Origin: Planctomycetota bacterium
GTDB taxonomy: Bacteria; Planctomycetota; B129-G9; JAJDCN01
Reading direction: 5' to 3'
Length of the DNA: 39,279 nucleotides
NCBI GenBank assembly: GCA_029260815.1
Contig: JAJDCN010000078.1
Span: 1-39,279, forward strand
Part shown: piece by piece, positions 1 to 8,071 of the stretch
Position numbering within the stretch: position 1 is the stretch's first letter
How the letters are laid out: each line of letters opens with the position of its first letter
Made by a program: the position numbers and the translations under genes
The notes under the pieces: model-generated
Database searches by the model: none
Told to the model about the DNA's origin: nothing
What the model saw: the letters and a program-made list of their open reading frames with translations, nothing else

Positions 1-107
1 CTACCTACGTTAGTAGGTGGCGGAGAGCCTCCGCTGGCATTTTCCGCGAAGCGGCGACTTGGGCTTGCACACGATTTCTGCCGCGGCGCGCTCGTTGATT
101 TTGGTTT
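1..107 (+). repeat. Spacer-type repeat related to the rRNA operon ITS modules
   Basis: No gene is supported here. The stretch ending in CGCTCGTTGATTTTGGTT (about 88-105) also closes the third rRNA spacer module (about 30709-30726), and related strings with GATTTTAGTT lie in the first two modules. The GC hairpin-like text near 21-37 resembles the GCGGAGCCTCTCCGC words found just before both tRNAs in the rRNA spacer. It may be the tail of a tRNA or rRNA-associated spacer lying mostly outside the window. It runs directly into the next dispersed repeat at about 108. Confidence 0.5.
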
Positions 108-430
108 TTCCAACCCCGAAGGGAGCGGCAGAGGCCCGCAACAAAATCATTCATCAACAGGGCCTAAACGGATTGTTTACACAAAATATACTGAGAACAT
201 AAAAACGGCAGTCATTCTGAGCGAAGCGAGGAATCTAGTCCGTGAACCTTTTCCGCTCGCAAGCAAGATCCTTCGCTTCGCTCAGGATGACAAAAAATTG
301 CCTTTTGTTTTCTCTGTGTATTCTGTGGTAAAAGATTGTTTTGGCCCCTGTTGTTAAATGGTTGTATGGCGGGGCCCTTCCGCCCCCTACGTGAGCCACG
401 CCCGTGGCTCCCTTCGGGGTTGCCTATAGT
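108..430. repeat. MITE-like dispersed inverted repeat, copy A (complete)
   Basis: The element has two arms in inverted orientation. The left arm starts CCAACCCCGAAGGGAG and contains CATCAACAGGGCC; the right arm is GGCCCCTGTTGTTAAATGG and ends CTCCCTTCGGGGTTGCC. Inside lies a second inverted pair built on GTCATTCTGAGCGAAGCGAG and CTTCGCTTCGCTCAGGATGA. Partial copies lie at about 15400-15671 and 24190-24420. No transposase is present, so this looks like a non-autonomous or REP-like element. The inner motif resembles intergenic repeats seen in many environmental bacterial genomes. Short open frames inside it are not credible genes. Confidence 0.7.
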
Positions 431-442
431 TAGGAGTACGGC

Positions 443-730
443 ATGACGATTGACGAGTTTCAGGGATTGATCGAGAAGATCTATCACGAGCGGGACATGG
501 CGCGGGGGGTGTCGGGGACGTTCATGTGGTTCGTCGAGGAGGTGGGGGAGCTGGCCCGGGCTCTACAGCGAGGAGAACTGGACAATCTCCACGAGGAGTT
601 CGCCGATGTGTTCGCCTGGATGGCCACGCTGGCCAGTCTCAGCGGGGTGCGGCTGGCCGAGGCGGTCGACAAGTACGCCGAGGGGTGCCCCGTGTGCCAC
701 GAGGTGCCGTGCGACTGTCCGATAAAGTAA
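443..730 (+). CDS. MazG-like nucleotide pyrophosphohydrolase
   Basis: This 95-residue protein fits the single-domain MazG-like, all-alpha NTP pyrophosphohydrolase group, which removes pyrophosphate from (often damaged) NTPs or dNTPs. The metal-binding pattern is visible: E32-E33 and E36 in the VEEVGEL segment, then E52 and D55 in the EEFADVFAWM segment. The C-terminus adds a Cys-rich tail with C82, C85, C90 and C92, which could bind a metal. The ATG is preceded by TAGGAGT at a suitable distance. The gene sits alone between repeat copy A and the clpC promoter, so the context says little about its substrate. The family call is good; the exact substrate is unknown. Confidence 0.85.
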   Translation: MTIDEFQGLIEKIYHERDMARGVSGTFMWFVEEVGELARALQRGELDNLHEEFADVFAWMATLASLSGVRLAEAVDKYAEGCPVCHEVPCDCPIK

Positions 731-813
731 ACCCGTCCGAAATGGCTTAACCGAACCGTGAATCACCACTTAAGCCGCTCACGAGATCTGCCGATAACAA
801 GTACAACTTCCAA

Positions 814-842
814 TTGCAATCATTTCCGCCGTTGTGTAGAAT
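814..842 (+). promoter_or_regulatory. Sigma70-like promoter of clpC
   Basis: TTGCAA (814-819) and TAGAAT (837-842) are separated by 17 bases, about 85 bases before the clpC ATG. I see no obvious CIRCE-type inverted repeat in the leader. Confidence 0.6.
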
Positions 843-926
843 AGTAGATACCAAAGGCCGCCTAGCCAGACGTGAGGGCGCGGCCGGAAGGTATTCGCTC
901 TGCCTCACCCGTTCCCGGAGGATAGA

Positions 927-3431
927 ATGTTTGACAGATTTACGGACAGGGCACGCAAGGTCATGAACTATGCGCGCCAGGAAGCGCAGAAGCTCAACCA
1001 CGACTACATCGGTACAGAACACATCCTGCTCGGCTTGATCCAGGAAGGGTCCGGCGTCGCGGTCACTGCGTTAAAGAACCTGGACATCGACGTGAAGAAG
1101 GTCCGAATGGAGGTGGAGAAGCTCGCCAAGAGCGGCGGCTCCATGGTTACCATGGGGCAGCTTCCCTTTACACCCCGCGCCAAAAAGGTTTTGGAGCTGT
1201 CCTCGGAGGAGGCCAGCAACCTGAACCATAACTACATTGGAACCGAGCACCTGCTCTTGGGCCTGCTGCGCGAGAGCGAAGGCATTGCCGCGCGCGTGTT
1301 GATGAACTTGGGCGTGCGCCTGGAACAAGTCCGCGAGGAGGTGCTGGAGCTTTTGGGCGCCGACATTTCCCAGGACTTCTCCGAGAAGCAGCCCAGCGGT
1401 GGTTCGGCGACCAAGTCCAAGACCCCCGCGCTCGACTCCTTCGGCCGCGACCTTACCGAGCTGGCCCAAGAAGACAAGCTGGACCCGGTCATCGGTCGCC
1501 AAGACGAAATCGAGCGCGTCACCCAGATCCTTTCCCGGCGGACCAAGAACAACCCGGTTCTGCTGGGCGAAGCGGGTGTGGGCAAAACCGCCATCGTGGA
1601 GGGCCTGGCTCAGATCGTCGTCAGCGGCAACGTGCCGGAGATCCTGCGAGAGAAACGGATCGTCGTGTTGGATTTGGCGATGATGGTGGCGGGGACCAAA
1701 TACCGCGGTCAGTTCGAGGAGCGGATCAAGGCGGTCATGACGGAAGTGCGACGCGCCAAGAACGTGATCTTGTTCATCGACGAATTGCACACCCTGGTCG
1801 GCGCCGGCGGTGCGGAAGGCGCCATTGACGCCTCCAACGTACTCAAACCCGCACTGTCCCGCGGCGAGGTGCAATGCATCGGCGCCACGACCCTGGACGA
1901 ATACCGGAAATATATCGAGAAAGACGGCGCCCTGGAGCGACGGTTCCAGACGATCAATGTCGACCCGCCCTCGGCGGAAGAGACCGTGGCCATCCTCAAG
2001 GGCCTGCGCGACAAGTACGAGGCCCATCACCGTGTCCGCTTTACTGACAAGGCCCTGGAGGGGGCGGTGGAAATGTCCAATCGCTACATCACCGGTCGGT
2101 TCCTGCCGGACAAGGCGATCGACGTGATGGACGAAGCGGGCGCCCGGGTACGATTGAGCGCCACCACCAAGCCGCCGGACCTGCGCGATCTGGACCAGGA
2201 GATCACCCGGCTCAACAAGGAGAAGGACGAGGCGGTCGCCAGCCAGGACTTCGAGCGAGCCGCGCGCCTGCGAGACAACGCCTATCAGTTGAGCAAGAAG
2301 CGCGAGACCATCCAGAAAGAATGGGACAGCAACTCCACCGAAGAAGCCGACGTGGTGGACGAGAACATCATCGCCGAAACGGTCTCCAAGATGACCGGCG
2401 TTCCTCTGACCCGTCTGGAAAAGAAAGAGGCCGAGCGGCTGCTACAGATGGAGAAAGAGTTGCACAAGATGGTGGTCAGCCAGGACGAGGCCATCACCGC
2501 GATTGCCAAGTCGGTCCGCCGGTCCCGCTCGGGCATGAAGGATCCGCGGCGTCCGGTGGGTTCGTTCATCTTCGTGGGGCCCACCGGCGTGGGCAAAACA
2601 CTGTTGGCCAAGGCCCTGGCGAAGTTCATGTTCGGCGACGAAGCGGCGCTGATCCAGATCGACATGTCGGAGTACATGGAGAAGCACAACGTCTCCCGCC
2701 TGGTGGGCGCCCCCCCCGGGTACGTGGGCTACGAAGAGGGCGGACAATTGACCGAGAAGATCCGTCGCCGACCCTATTCGGTAGTGCTGCTGGACGAGAT
2801 CGAAAAGGCCCACCATGACGTGTTCAACATGTTGTTGCAGATCATGGAAGAGGGCCGGTTGACCGACAGCTTTGGCCGCAACGTGGACTTCAAAAACACG
2901 ATCCTGATCATGACCTCCAACGTGGGGGCCAACGCGATCAAGAACCAGACCACGCTGGGCTTCCGTCAGCAGACCGGCGACATGACCTATGATGTGATAA
3001 AAGAACAACTGGGGACCGAGGTGCAAAAGGCCTTCCGTCCCGAGTTCCTCAACCGGGTCGACAGCGTGATCGTCTTCCGTCCGTTGGACAAAGACAATAT
3101 CAAAGAGATCATCGATATCGAGATCCAAGGCGTCGTCAAGCGAATGGCCGAACGCAGCATCGAGCTGCAGTTGACCGACCAGGCCAAGGAGCTGCTGCTG
3201 GAGAAAGGATTCGATCCGGAGTATGGAGCCCGGCCCATGCGGCGCGCCATCGAGACGCTGCTGGAGGATCCGTTGTCCGAAGAGATCCTTAAGGGCGGTT
3301 TCGAAGACAAAGACTTGGTCAAGATCCGCGTCAAGGACGGCCACTTCTTCTTCGACTCTACGACCAAGAAGAAATCCACCCCGCCGCCAAAGGAGGAGGA
3401 AAAACCCGCCGAACCGGCGCCCTCCAAGTAA
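927..3431 (+). CDS. clpC: ATP-dependent Clp protease ATPase subunit ClpC
   Basis: This is the Hsp100 unfoldase that feeds proteins into the ClpP chamber; it is cytosolic and works as a hexamer. The 834 residues show the whole family order: two Clp N-terminal repeats (about 1-145, each with an IGTEHLLLG-type motif), a first AAA+ module with Walker A GEAGVGKT near residue 214, a UVR-like coiled middle segment near 421-455, a second AAA+ module with Walker A GPTGVGKT near residue 551, and the ClpB-type C-terminal domain. A charged Pro/Glu/Lys tail of about 25 residues follows. The ATG has a GGAGG site just upstream. The gene has its own promoter and a strong terminator. ClpC partners such as McsB or CtsR are not adjacent; an McsA-like protein lies at 24513. 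Confidence 0.97.
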   Translation: MFDRFTDRARKVMNYARQEAQKLNHDYIGTEHILLGLIQEGSGVAVTALKNLDIDVKKVRMEVEKLAKSGGSMVTMGQLPFTPRAKKVLELSSEEASNLNHNYIGTEHLLLGLLRESEGIAARVLMNLGVRLEQVREEVLELLGADISQDFSEKQPSGGSATKSKTPALDSFGRDLTELAQEDKLDPVIGRQDEIERVTQILSRRTKNNPVLLGEAGVGKTAIVEGLAQIVVSGNVPEILREKRIVVLDLAMMVAGTKYRGQFEERIKAVMTEVRRAKNVILFIDELHTLVGAGGAEGAIDASNVLKPALSRGEVQCIGATTLDEYRKYIEKDGALERRFQTINVDPPSAEETVAILKGLRDKYEAHHRVRFTDKALEGAVEMSNRYITGRFLPDKAIDVMDEAGARVRLSATTKPPDLRDLDQEITRLNKEKDEAVASQDFERAARLRDNAYQLSKKRETIQKEWDSNSTEEADVVDENIIAETVSKMTGVPLTRLEKKEAERLLQMEKELHKMVVSQDEAITAIAKSVRRSRSGMKDPRRPVGSFIFVGPTGVGKTLLAKALAKFMFGDEAALIQIDMSEYMEKHNVSRLVGAPPGYVGYEEGGQLTEKIRRRPYSVVLLDEIEKAHHDVFNMLLQIMEEGRLTDSFGRNVDFKNTILIMTSNVGANAIKNQTTLGFRQQTGDMTYDVIKEQLGTEVQKAFRPEFLNRVDSVIVFRPLDKDNIKEIIDIEIQGVVKRMAERSIELQLTDQAKELLLEKGFDPEYGARPMRRAIETLLEDPLSEEILKGGFEDKDLVKIRVKDGHFFFDSTTKKKSTPPPKEEEKPAEPAPSK

Positions 3432-3460
3432 CACCGCGGCGACAAACGCCAAAACGAAGG

Positions 3461-3494
3461 CGGGCTGAGCATTGCTGCTCAGCCCGCTTTTTCG
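3461..3494. terminator. Bidirectional intrinsic terminator between clpC and the K+ channel gene
   Basis: A perfect stem pairs GCGGGCTGAG (3461-3470) with CTCAGCCCGC (3479-3488), followed by a T run. It lies between two convergent genes and can serve clpC clearly; A-rich sequence before it (CAAAACGAAG) may let it work in the other direction as well. Confidence 0.85.
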
Positions 3495-3518
3495 TTATAA
3501 ATAGAGCGGGCTGTGGAT

Positions 3519-4565
3519 CTAGGAGACGAGGGCGGCCAGATCTCGAAAGCGCGTGATCGACGAGGGCTCGCAGAAGATGATCAGGGTGGTATTGCTCTCA
3601 ATAACCGTCTCGGGAGGCGGGTTGTAATGACCGTCCCGCGGTTCCACACTGTTCGATTTTTGAATGGCCAACACGCTGAAGCCGTCGCCGTTGCAGAGGC
3701 CCGCTTCGCTCAGCGTCTTTCCTACGATGGACGCGTTTTCCGTGATGTGAAGACCACGAACGTCCGGGGTTCCCTGGCGACCGGAGGAAAGCATTTCCAT
3801 GAAGTGGGACGCCAGGGGTCGCAGCACAAGGGACGCAATCTGATTGCCGCTGGTCTTGCTGGGGCAAATTGCTTCGTCGGCTCCGGCTCGTAACAGTTTT
3901 TCCAGCGTGGCATCTTCGAAAGCTCGAGCCACGATTCTTATCTTCGGGTTTATAAAACGCGCGGAAAGTACGACGAACAGATTGTCTGTATCGGAGGAAA
4001 GAACCGAGATCAGGCCTTTGGCTTTGTGAATCCCCGCCATAATTAGCGTTTCGTCATCCAAGGCGGAGCTACAAAATACGGGCAAAGAACTGTGTTTTTC
4101 GATCAGCCGCTGCACGCGGTCTTCATTGATTTCGATCACGACCAGTTGCATATGATGGTGGATGAATTCTTCAACGATCGGTGCGCCGGTCAATCCGGCT
4201 CCACACAGAATGTAATGATTCTGCATGCCTTCCGCCAGCTTGGTCATCTTCTTTCTCCTGAACGGGTCTTTTAGCTGACCTTCCACGACAACGCTGGTAA
4301 TCATGCCAAGCCAGGTGGCGATCAGAATCATACTGAGTAGGATCAGAGCAATGGTGTGAATCATGCCCAGCTGCGAAGGCGGCTGCATCTCGCGAAAGCC
4401 GACCGTCGCGATGGTGATGACGGTCATGTAAAGAGAATCAAGGAAGGACCAGCCTTCAATGGCCTCGTAGCCGATGGTCCCGACCATGATCAGAGTCGCA
4501 AAGCTCAGGCCCAATGAAATTAGCCTGCGGCTTGCATGATTGGTGATTCGAAGGTTCACGGACAT
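3519..4565 (-). CDS. Two-TM potassium channel with RCK (TrkA-N/TrkA-C) domain
   Basis: This 348-residue protein has the MthK/Kch-like layout: TM1 near 14-33, a pore loop near 46-62, TM2 near 66-92, then a cytoplasmic RCK domain that starts with the nucleotide-binding glycines CGAGLTG (122-127), and a TrkA-C-like end. It should conduct K+ under control of a ligand bound at the RCK ring. The selectivity filter is odd: it reads TVGFR at 54-58, so the usual second glycine of GYG or GFG is Arg. This could mean altered conduction or a specialised subfamily. The start is ATG with only a weak ribosome site (GTGAG). It is convergent with clpC and divergent from gatE. Confidence 0.88.
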   Translation of the reverse strand: MSVNLRITNHASRRLISLGLSFATLIMVGTIGYEAIEGWSFLDSLYMTVITIATVGFREMQPPSQLGMIHTIALILLSMILIATWLGMITSVVVEGQLKDPFRRKKMTKLAEGMQNHYILCGAGLTGAPIVEEFIHHHMQLVVIEINEDRVQRLIEKHSSLPVFCSSALDDETLIMAGIHKAKGLISVLSSDTDNLFVVLSARFINPKIRIVARAFEDATLEKLLRAGADEAICPSKTSGNQIASLVLRPLASHFMEMLSSGRQGTPDVRGLHITENASIVGKTLSEAGLCNGDGFSVLAIQKSNSVEPRDGHYNPPPETVIESNTTLIIFCEPSSITRFRDLAALVS

Positions 4566-4700
4566 ATCTCACAAGTTAATAAAACTAGCAGAGCTATTTA
4601 TCGGACCTTTCCGACCTCCGCTTTAGGCCCCTCCGGCTGGGTACGGCCGGGCGTGGACGGGACTGCCGCTCCCAGGCCCGGCGGGTGATCCGCTTCTCCT

Positions 4701-4728
4701 TTGACCGAATTCGCAAATATGTTACAAT
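4701..4728 (+). promoter_or_regulatory. Sigma70-like promoter of the gatE-gatD-glutamine synthetase operon
   Basis: TTGACC (4701-4706) and TACAAT (4723-4728) have a 16-base spacer and lie about 46 bases before the gatE start codon. It is a bacterial-type promoter in front of genes of archaeal type. Confidence 0.65.
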
Positions 4729-4774
4729 ACACGCTTGAACGACTCACAAGGAATGCTGCAAAGCGGAGACAGGA

Positions 4775-6658
4775 GTGGAATCGGTTAACTACGCGCAACT
4801 GGGTCTGAAATCCGGCGTCGAAATCCATCAGCAGATCCTCACCGACCACAAAATGTTCTGTCGCTGCCCGGCGGGACAATACTCGGACACCTACGATGCG
4901 GAAGTTCTGCGTCACATGCGCCCGACCCTCTCGGAGATGGGCACCTACGACGGCACCGCCCTGATGGAATTCAAAACGAAAAAAGAAGTCGTCTATCAGA
5001 TCAACAAAAAGTCGGTCTGTACCTACGAACTGGACGACACCCCGCCGTTTCTCGTCAACGCCCAGGGCCTGGATATCGCCATCGAGATCGCGCTGCTGCT
5101 CAATTGCAAACTCGTGGACGAGCTGTTCATCACCCGCAAGCAATATCTGGACGGCTCCATCCCCGCCGGCTTCCAGCGCACCGCCATCGTCGGTGTGGAC
5201 GGCTGGATCCCCTACAAGGACCGCAAGATCAAGATCGTCCAACTCGGCTACGAAGAGGACGCCTGTCGCGAGGTCTCCGACGTGGGACATCGCATTGTAT
5301 TCCGTACCGACCGGCTGAGCATGCCGCTCATTGAGGTGGTTACGGCCCCCGACATGCACACGCCGGAGGAATTCGCCGAGGTGGTCACGCGCCTGGGTCG
5401 CTTGTTGCGGGCCACCGGAAAGGTCCGTCGCGGCATTGGCTCGGTTCGCCAGGATGTCAATGTTTCCATCGCCGGCTCCACCCGCGTGGAGATCAAGGGC
5501 GTGCCGCGCATCGGATACCTGCCCGCCTTGGTCCACACCGAGGCCATGCGGCAGAAGGCTCTCCTGGAAATCCGCGATGAACTGAGCCGTCGCAAGATTA
5601 CCGAAGAGACCCTTCAGGCACCAACCGCTTCGGTCACCGACCTGTTTTCTGACACCGCTTGCGAACCGGTTCGCGCCGCGGTGGCCGCGGGCGAATCCGT
5701 GCGAGCCATCAAGTTGTCCGGCTTTGCCGACGTCCTCAACCATCCGGTCCAGCCGGGTCGCACGTTCGCCACCGAGTTTGCCGGCCGCGTGCGCGTAGTC
5801 GCCTGCATCGATGCGGAACCCAACTTGATCCACACCGATGCACTGCCCGAAGAAATTACCGCCGAAGAACACGAACGATTAAGACAAGAACTTGACGCGA
5901 CGGAACAAGACGTGATCGTCGTGACCTTTGGCGCCGATGCAGACACGCAGACTGCGGTCGAAGAGATCCGCCTGCGCGCCATCGAGGCGATCCACGGCGT
6001 ACCCAACGAGACCCGCCAACGGCTCGACGGCGGCTTGTCCGACTTCGAGCGGATTCTGCCCGGTCCCGACCGGATGTATCCGGACACCGATTCGCCGCCC
6101 ACGAAAATCACTGCCGAGCGCGTTGCGCGTATCCGCGCCCAACTGCCCGAACGCCCGTGGGAGCGGGAGGAACGGTACGCCACCTTGGGTATCCCCCAAG
6201 GCGTCGGCTACGCGTTGGCCATCAGCCCTTATGCGAAACTGTTCGATCGGCTCGCCGAGCGGCATCCGAAGTTCGCCACCCGCGTCGCCGTTACTTTGAC
6301 GCAGACCACGAAGGCCCTGCGTCGAGCGGGCATACCGGTCGAAAATCTGACCGACGCACACTTCGAGGCTCTCTTCGACGCCCACGCGCAGGGGACACTG
6401 GAACGCGAAGCAATTCCGGACACTTTGCGCGAGCTTGCCGCCCATCCGGATAAGAGCGTGGAATCCCTGGGCCTGGCTCGGCCCGACCCGTCGCGCATCG
6501 GAGAAGCGATCGACCAGGTTTTGAGCGAAGATTCCTATACCGGGCGTTCCGTAGACGGCAAGGTGGATTACTACGTGGGCAAGGTGCTGCACCGGCTCAA
6601 GACCTCCATCGGCGGCCGCCAGATCGCGGAGCGGGTTAGAAAGAAACTCCAGGCATGA
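4775..6658 (+). CDS. gatE: Archaeal-type Glu-tRNA(Gln) amidotransferase subunit E
   Basis: GatE phosphorylates Glu-tRNA(Gln) and accepts ammonia from GatD to form Gln-tRNA(Gln). The 627 residues are full length. The start reads like GatE, not GatB: LGLKSGVEIHQQ followed by the KMFCRCPA cysteine motif near 26-33. The cradle region has VRQDVNVSI and VEIKG. An AspRS-type GAD insertion covers about 290-405 (LFSDTACEP, SGFADVLNHP); this insertion separates GatE from bacterial GatB. A GatB/YqeY-like helical tail ends the protein. The start is GTG, chosen because GGAG lies 6 bases upstream and the GatE similarity begins at once. Its stop overlaps the gatD ATG. GatDE is regarded as archaeal, so its presence here is exceptional. 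Confidence 0.95.
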   Translation: MESVNYAQLGLKSGVEIHQQILTDHKMFCRCPAGQYSDTYDAEVLRHMRPTLSEMGTYDGTALMEFKTKKEVVYQINKKSVCTYELDDTPPFLVNAQGLDIAIEIALLLNCKLVDELFITRKQYLDGSIPAGFQRTAIVGVDGWIPYKDRKIKIVQLGYEEDACREVSDVGHRIVFRTDRLSMPLIEVVTAPDMHTPEEFAEVVTRLGRLLRATGKVRRGIGSVRQDVNVSIAGSTRVEIKGVPRIGYLPALVHTEAMRQKALLEIRDELSRRKITEETLQAPTASVTDLFSDTACEPVRAAVAAGESVRAIKLSGFADVLNHPVQPGRTFATEFAGRVRVVACIDAEPNLIHTDALPEEITAEEHERLRQELDATEQDVIVVTFGADADTQTAVEEIRLRAIEAIHGVPNETRQRLDGGLSDFERILPGPDRMYPDTDSPPTKITAERVARIRAQLPERPWEREERYATLGIPQGVGYALAISPYAKLFDRLAERHPKFATRVAVTLTQTTKALRRAGIPVENLTDAHFEALFDAHAQGTLEREAIPDTLRELAAHPDKSVESLGLARPDPSRIGEAIDQVLSEDSYTGRSVDGKVDYYVGKVLHRLKTSIGGRQIAERVRKKLQA

Positions 6659-8049
6659 GTGACACCGGCGAAGATTACAAAGGGTACCGTGGCGAAGCGC
6701 TGGCGAAGCTCAAGGCGATGGGCGCGCGCGTCTGGGGAGAGACGATCATCACGAACGAGCGCGGCTCCTATCAGGGCATCATCCTACCTCGCTCTGAAAC
6801 CGATGACGACAAACACATCGTGTTGAAGCTGGAGACCGGCTACAATATCGGCCTAACCGCGGCGGGCATCACCAAAATCGAAGAGGTTGGATACCGCAAG
6901 GCGAACTACAAGATCCCCGAGTCGGAGTTTCCCACCGACGCGGGCAAGCCGAACATCACGTTGTTGGGCACTGGCGGCACGATTGCTTCCCGTCTGGACT
7001 ACCGCACCGGCGCGGTGATCCCGGCCTTTTCGCCCGGCGAGCTGTACGGCGCGGTGCCGGAGCTGGCGGACATCTGCAACCTCAAGACCCGAAAACTGTA
7101 CGGCGTATTCTCCGAAAACATGGGACCCGAACAGTACATCGCCACCGCCAAGGCGATCGCGGAGGAGGTCGCCGCCGGCGTGCACGGCATCGTCATCGGC
7201 CACGGCACCGACACCATGCACCACACCGCCTCGATCTTGTCCTTCATGGTGCAGGACCTGCCGATACCAGTGGTCATGGTCGGCTCCCAACGTTCGTCAG
7301 ACCGGCCCTCCTCCGACGCGGCCCGCAACCTGATCTGCGCAGTTCGCACCGCCGCGGACGCCGACATCGCCGAAGTAGTCGTGTGCATGTTTGGGCCGAC
7401 CTCCGACCAGTTCAACCTGCTCCATCGCGGCACGCGCGTGCGCAAGATGCACTCCAGCTACCGTTCGGCCTTCCGCACCATTGGCGACATCCCCCTGGCC
7501 CGCGTTTGGCCCGACCGCCTGGAGATGCTGACTGACGACTACATCCGCCGTGACCCGGCGCGCACCGTCAAGCTGGACACCGCCTACGAAGAGAAGGTTA
7601 CCATTCTGTATTACTACCCGGGGATGCGGCCGGATCTGGTAGAGGCGATCGTCGAGAAAGGCTACCGGGGAATCGTGATCGCCGGCACCGGCCTGGGCCA
7701 CGTCAACCGTCCGATTAACGACGTGCTGGCCGCGGCGATCCGCGACCACGGCGTCCACGTGATCATGACTGTGCAGACCCTGTGGGGCTACGTGCAGATG
7801 TACGTGTACGATACCGGCCGCGACCTGCTGGAACTGGGCATCGTGCCCTGCGCCAATATGCTGCCGGAGGCCGCGTTTATGAAGTTGAGCTGGGTGTTGG
7901 GTCATACCGACGACCCCGCCGAGGTCAAGCGTCAGATGCTCGAGCCGATCAATCATGAGATCACGCCCGGCGAGCCCCACAACGGCTACTTGGTCTTCCA
8001 GGGCGGCATCCCGGAAGTGGAGGCGTTTGTCCGCTCGATCCTGAAGTAG
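6655..8049 (+). CDS. gatD: Archaeal-type Glu-tRNA(Gln) amidotransferase subunit D (asparaginase-like)
   Basis: GatD releases ammonia from glutamine (or asparagine) and channels it to GatE. The 464 residues have the GatD layout: an N-terminal barrel domain (about 1-90), then an L-asparaginase-type domain. Asparaginase-family active-site residues are in place: T109 in LLGTGGTIAS, T185-D186 in GHGTDTMHH, and K264 in TRVRKMHSS. The SENMGPEQY motif near 153-161 and the GSQRSSDRPSSD motif near 210-221 also match GatD rather than free asparaginases. The ATG overlaps the gatE stop as ATGA, so the two subunits should be made in equal amounts by translational coupling. The glutamine synthetase gene follows after 22 bases. 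Confidence 0.95.
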   Translation: MSDTGEDYKGYRGEALAKLKAMGARVWGETIITNERGSYQGIILPRSETDDDKHIVLKLETGYNIGLTAAGITKIEEVGYRKANYKIPESEFPTDAGKPNITLLGTGGTIASRLDYRTGAVIPAFSPGELYGAVPELADICNLKTRKLYGVFSENMGPEQYIATAKAIAEEVAAGVHGIVIGHGTDTMHHTASILSFMVQDLPIPVVMVGSQRSSDRPSSDAARNLICAVRTAADADIAEVVVCMFGPTSDQFNLLHRGTRVRKMHSSYRSAFRTIGDIPLARVWPDRLEMLTDDYIRRDPARTVKLDTAYEEKVTILYYYPGMRPDLVEAIVEKGYRGIVIAGTGLGHVNRPINDVLAAAIRDHGVHVIMTVQTLWGYVQMYVYDTGRDLLELGIVPCANMLPEAAFMKLSWVLGHTDDPAEVKRQMLEPINHEITPGEPHNGYLVFQGGIPEVEAFVRSILK

Positions 8050-8071
8050 AAACGCAACCTGGAGAAACACC

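Noticed and set aside
212-487. 91-codon minus-strand frame
   Set aside because: It lies in dispersed repeat copy A and contains the translated repeat text (CHPERSEGS), a known false-gene pattern.
2442-3452. 336-codon minus-strand frame across clpC
   Set aside because: It is antisense to a well-supported gene and is rich in His, Gln and Leu, as expected for a shadow frame in GC-rich DNA.
4598-5872. 424-codon minus-strand frame across gatE
   Set aside because: Antisense shadow of gatE; the gatE frame has clear family motifs.
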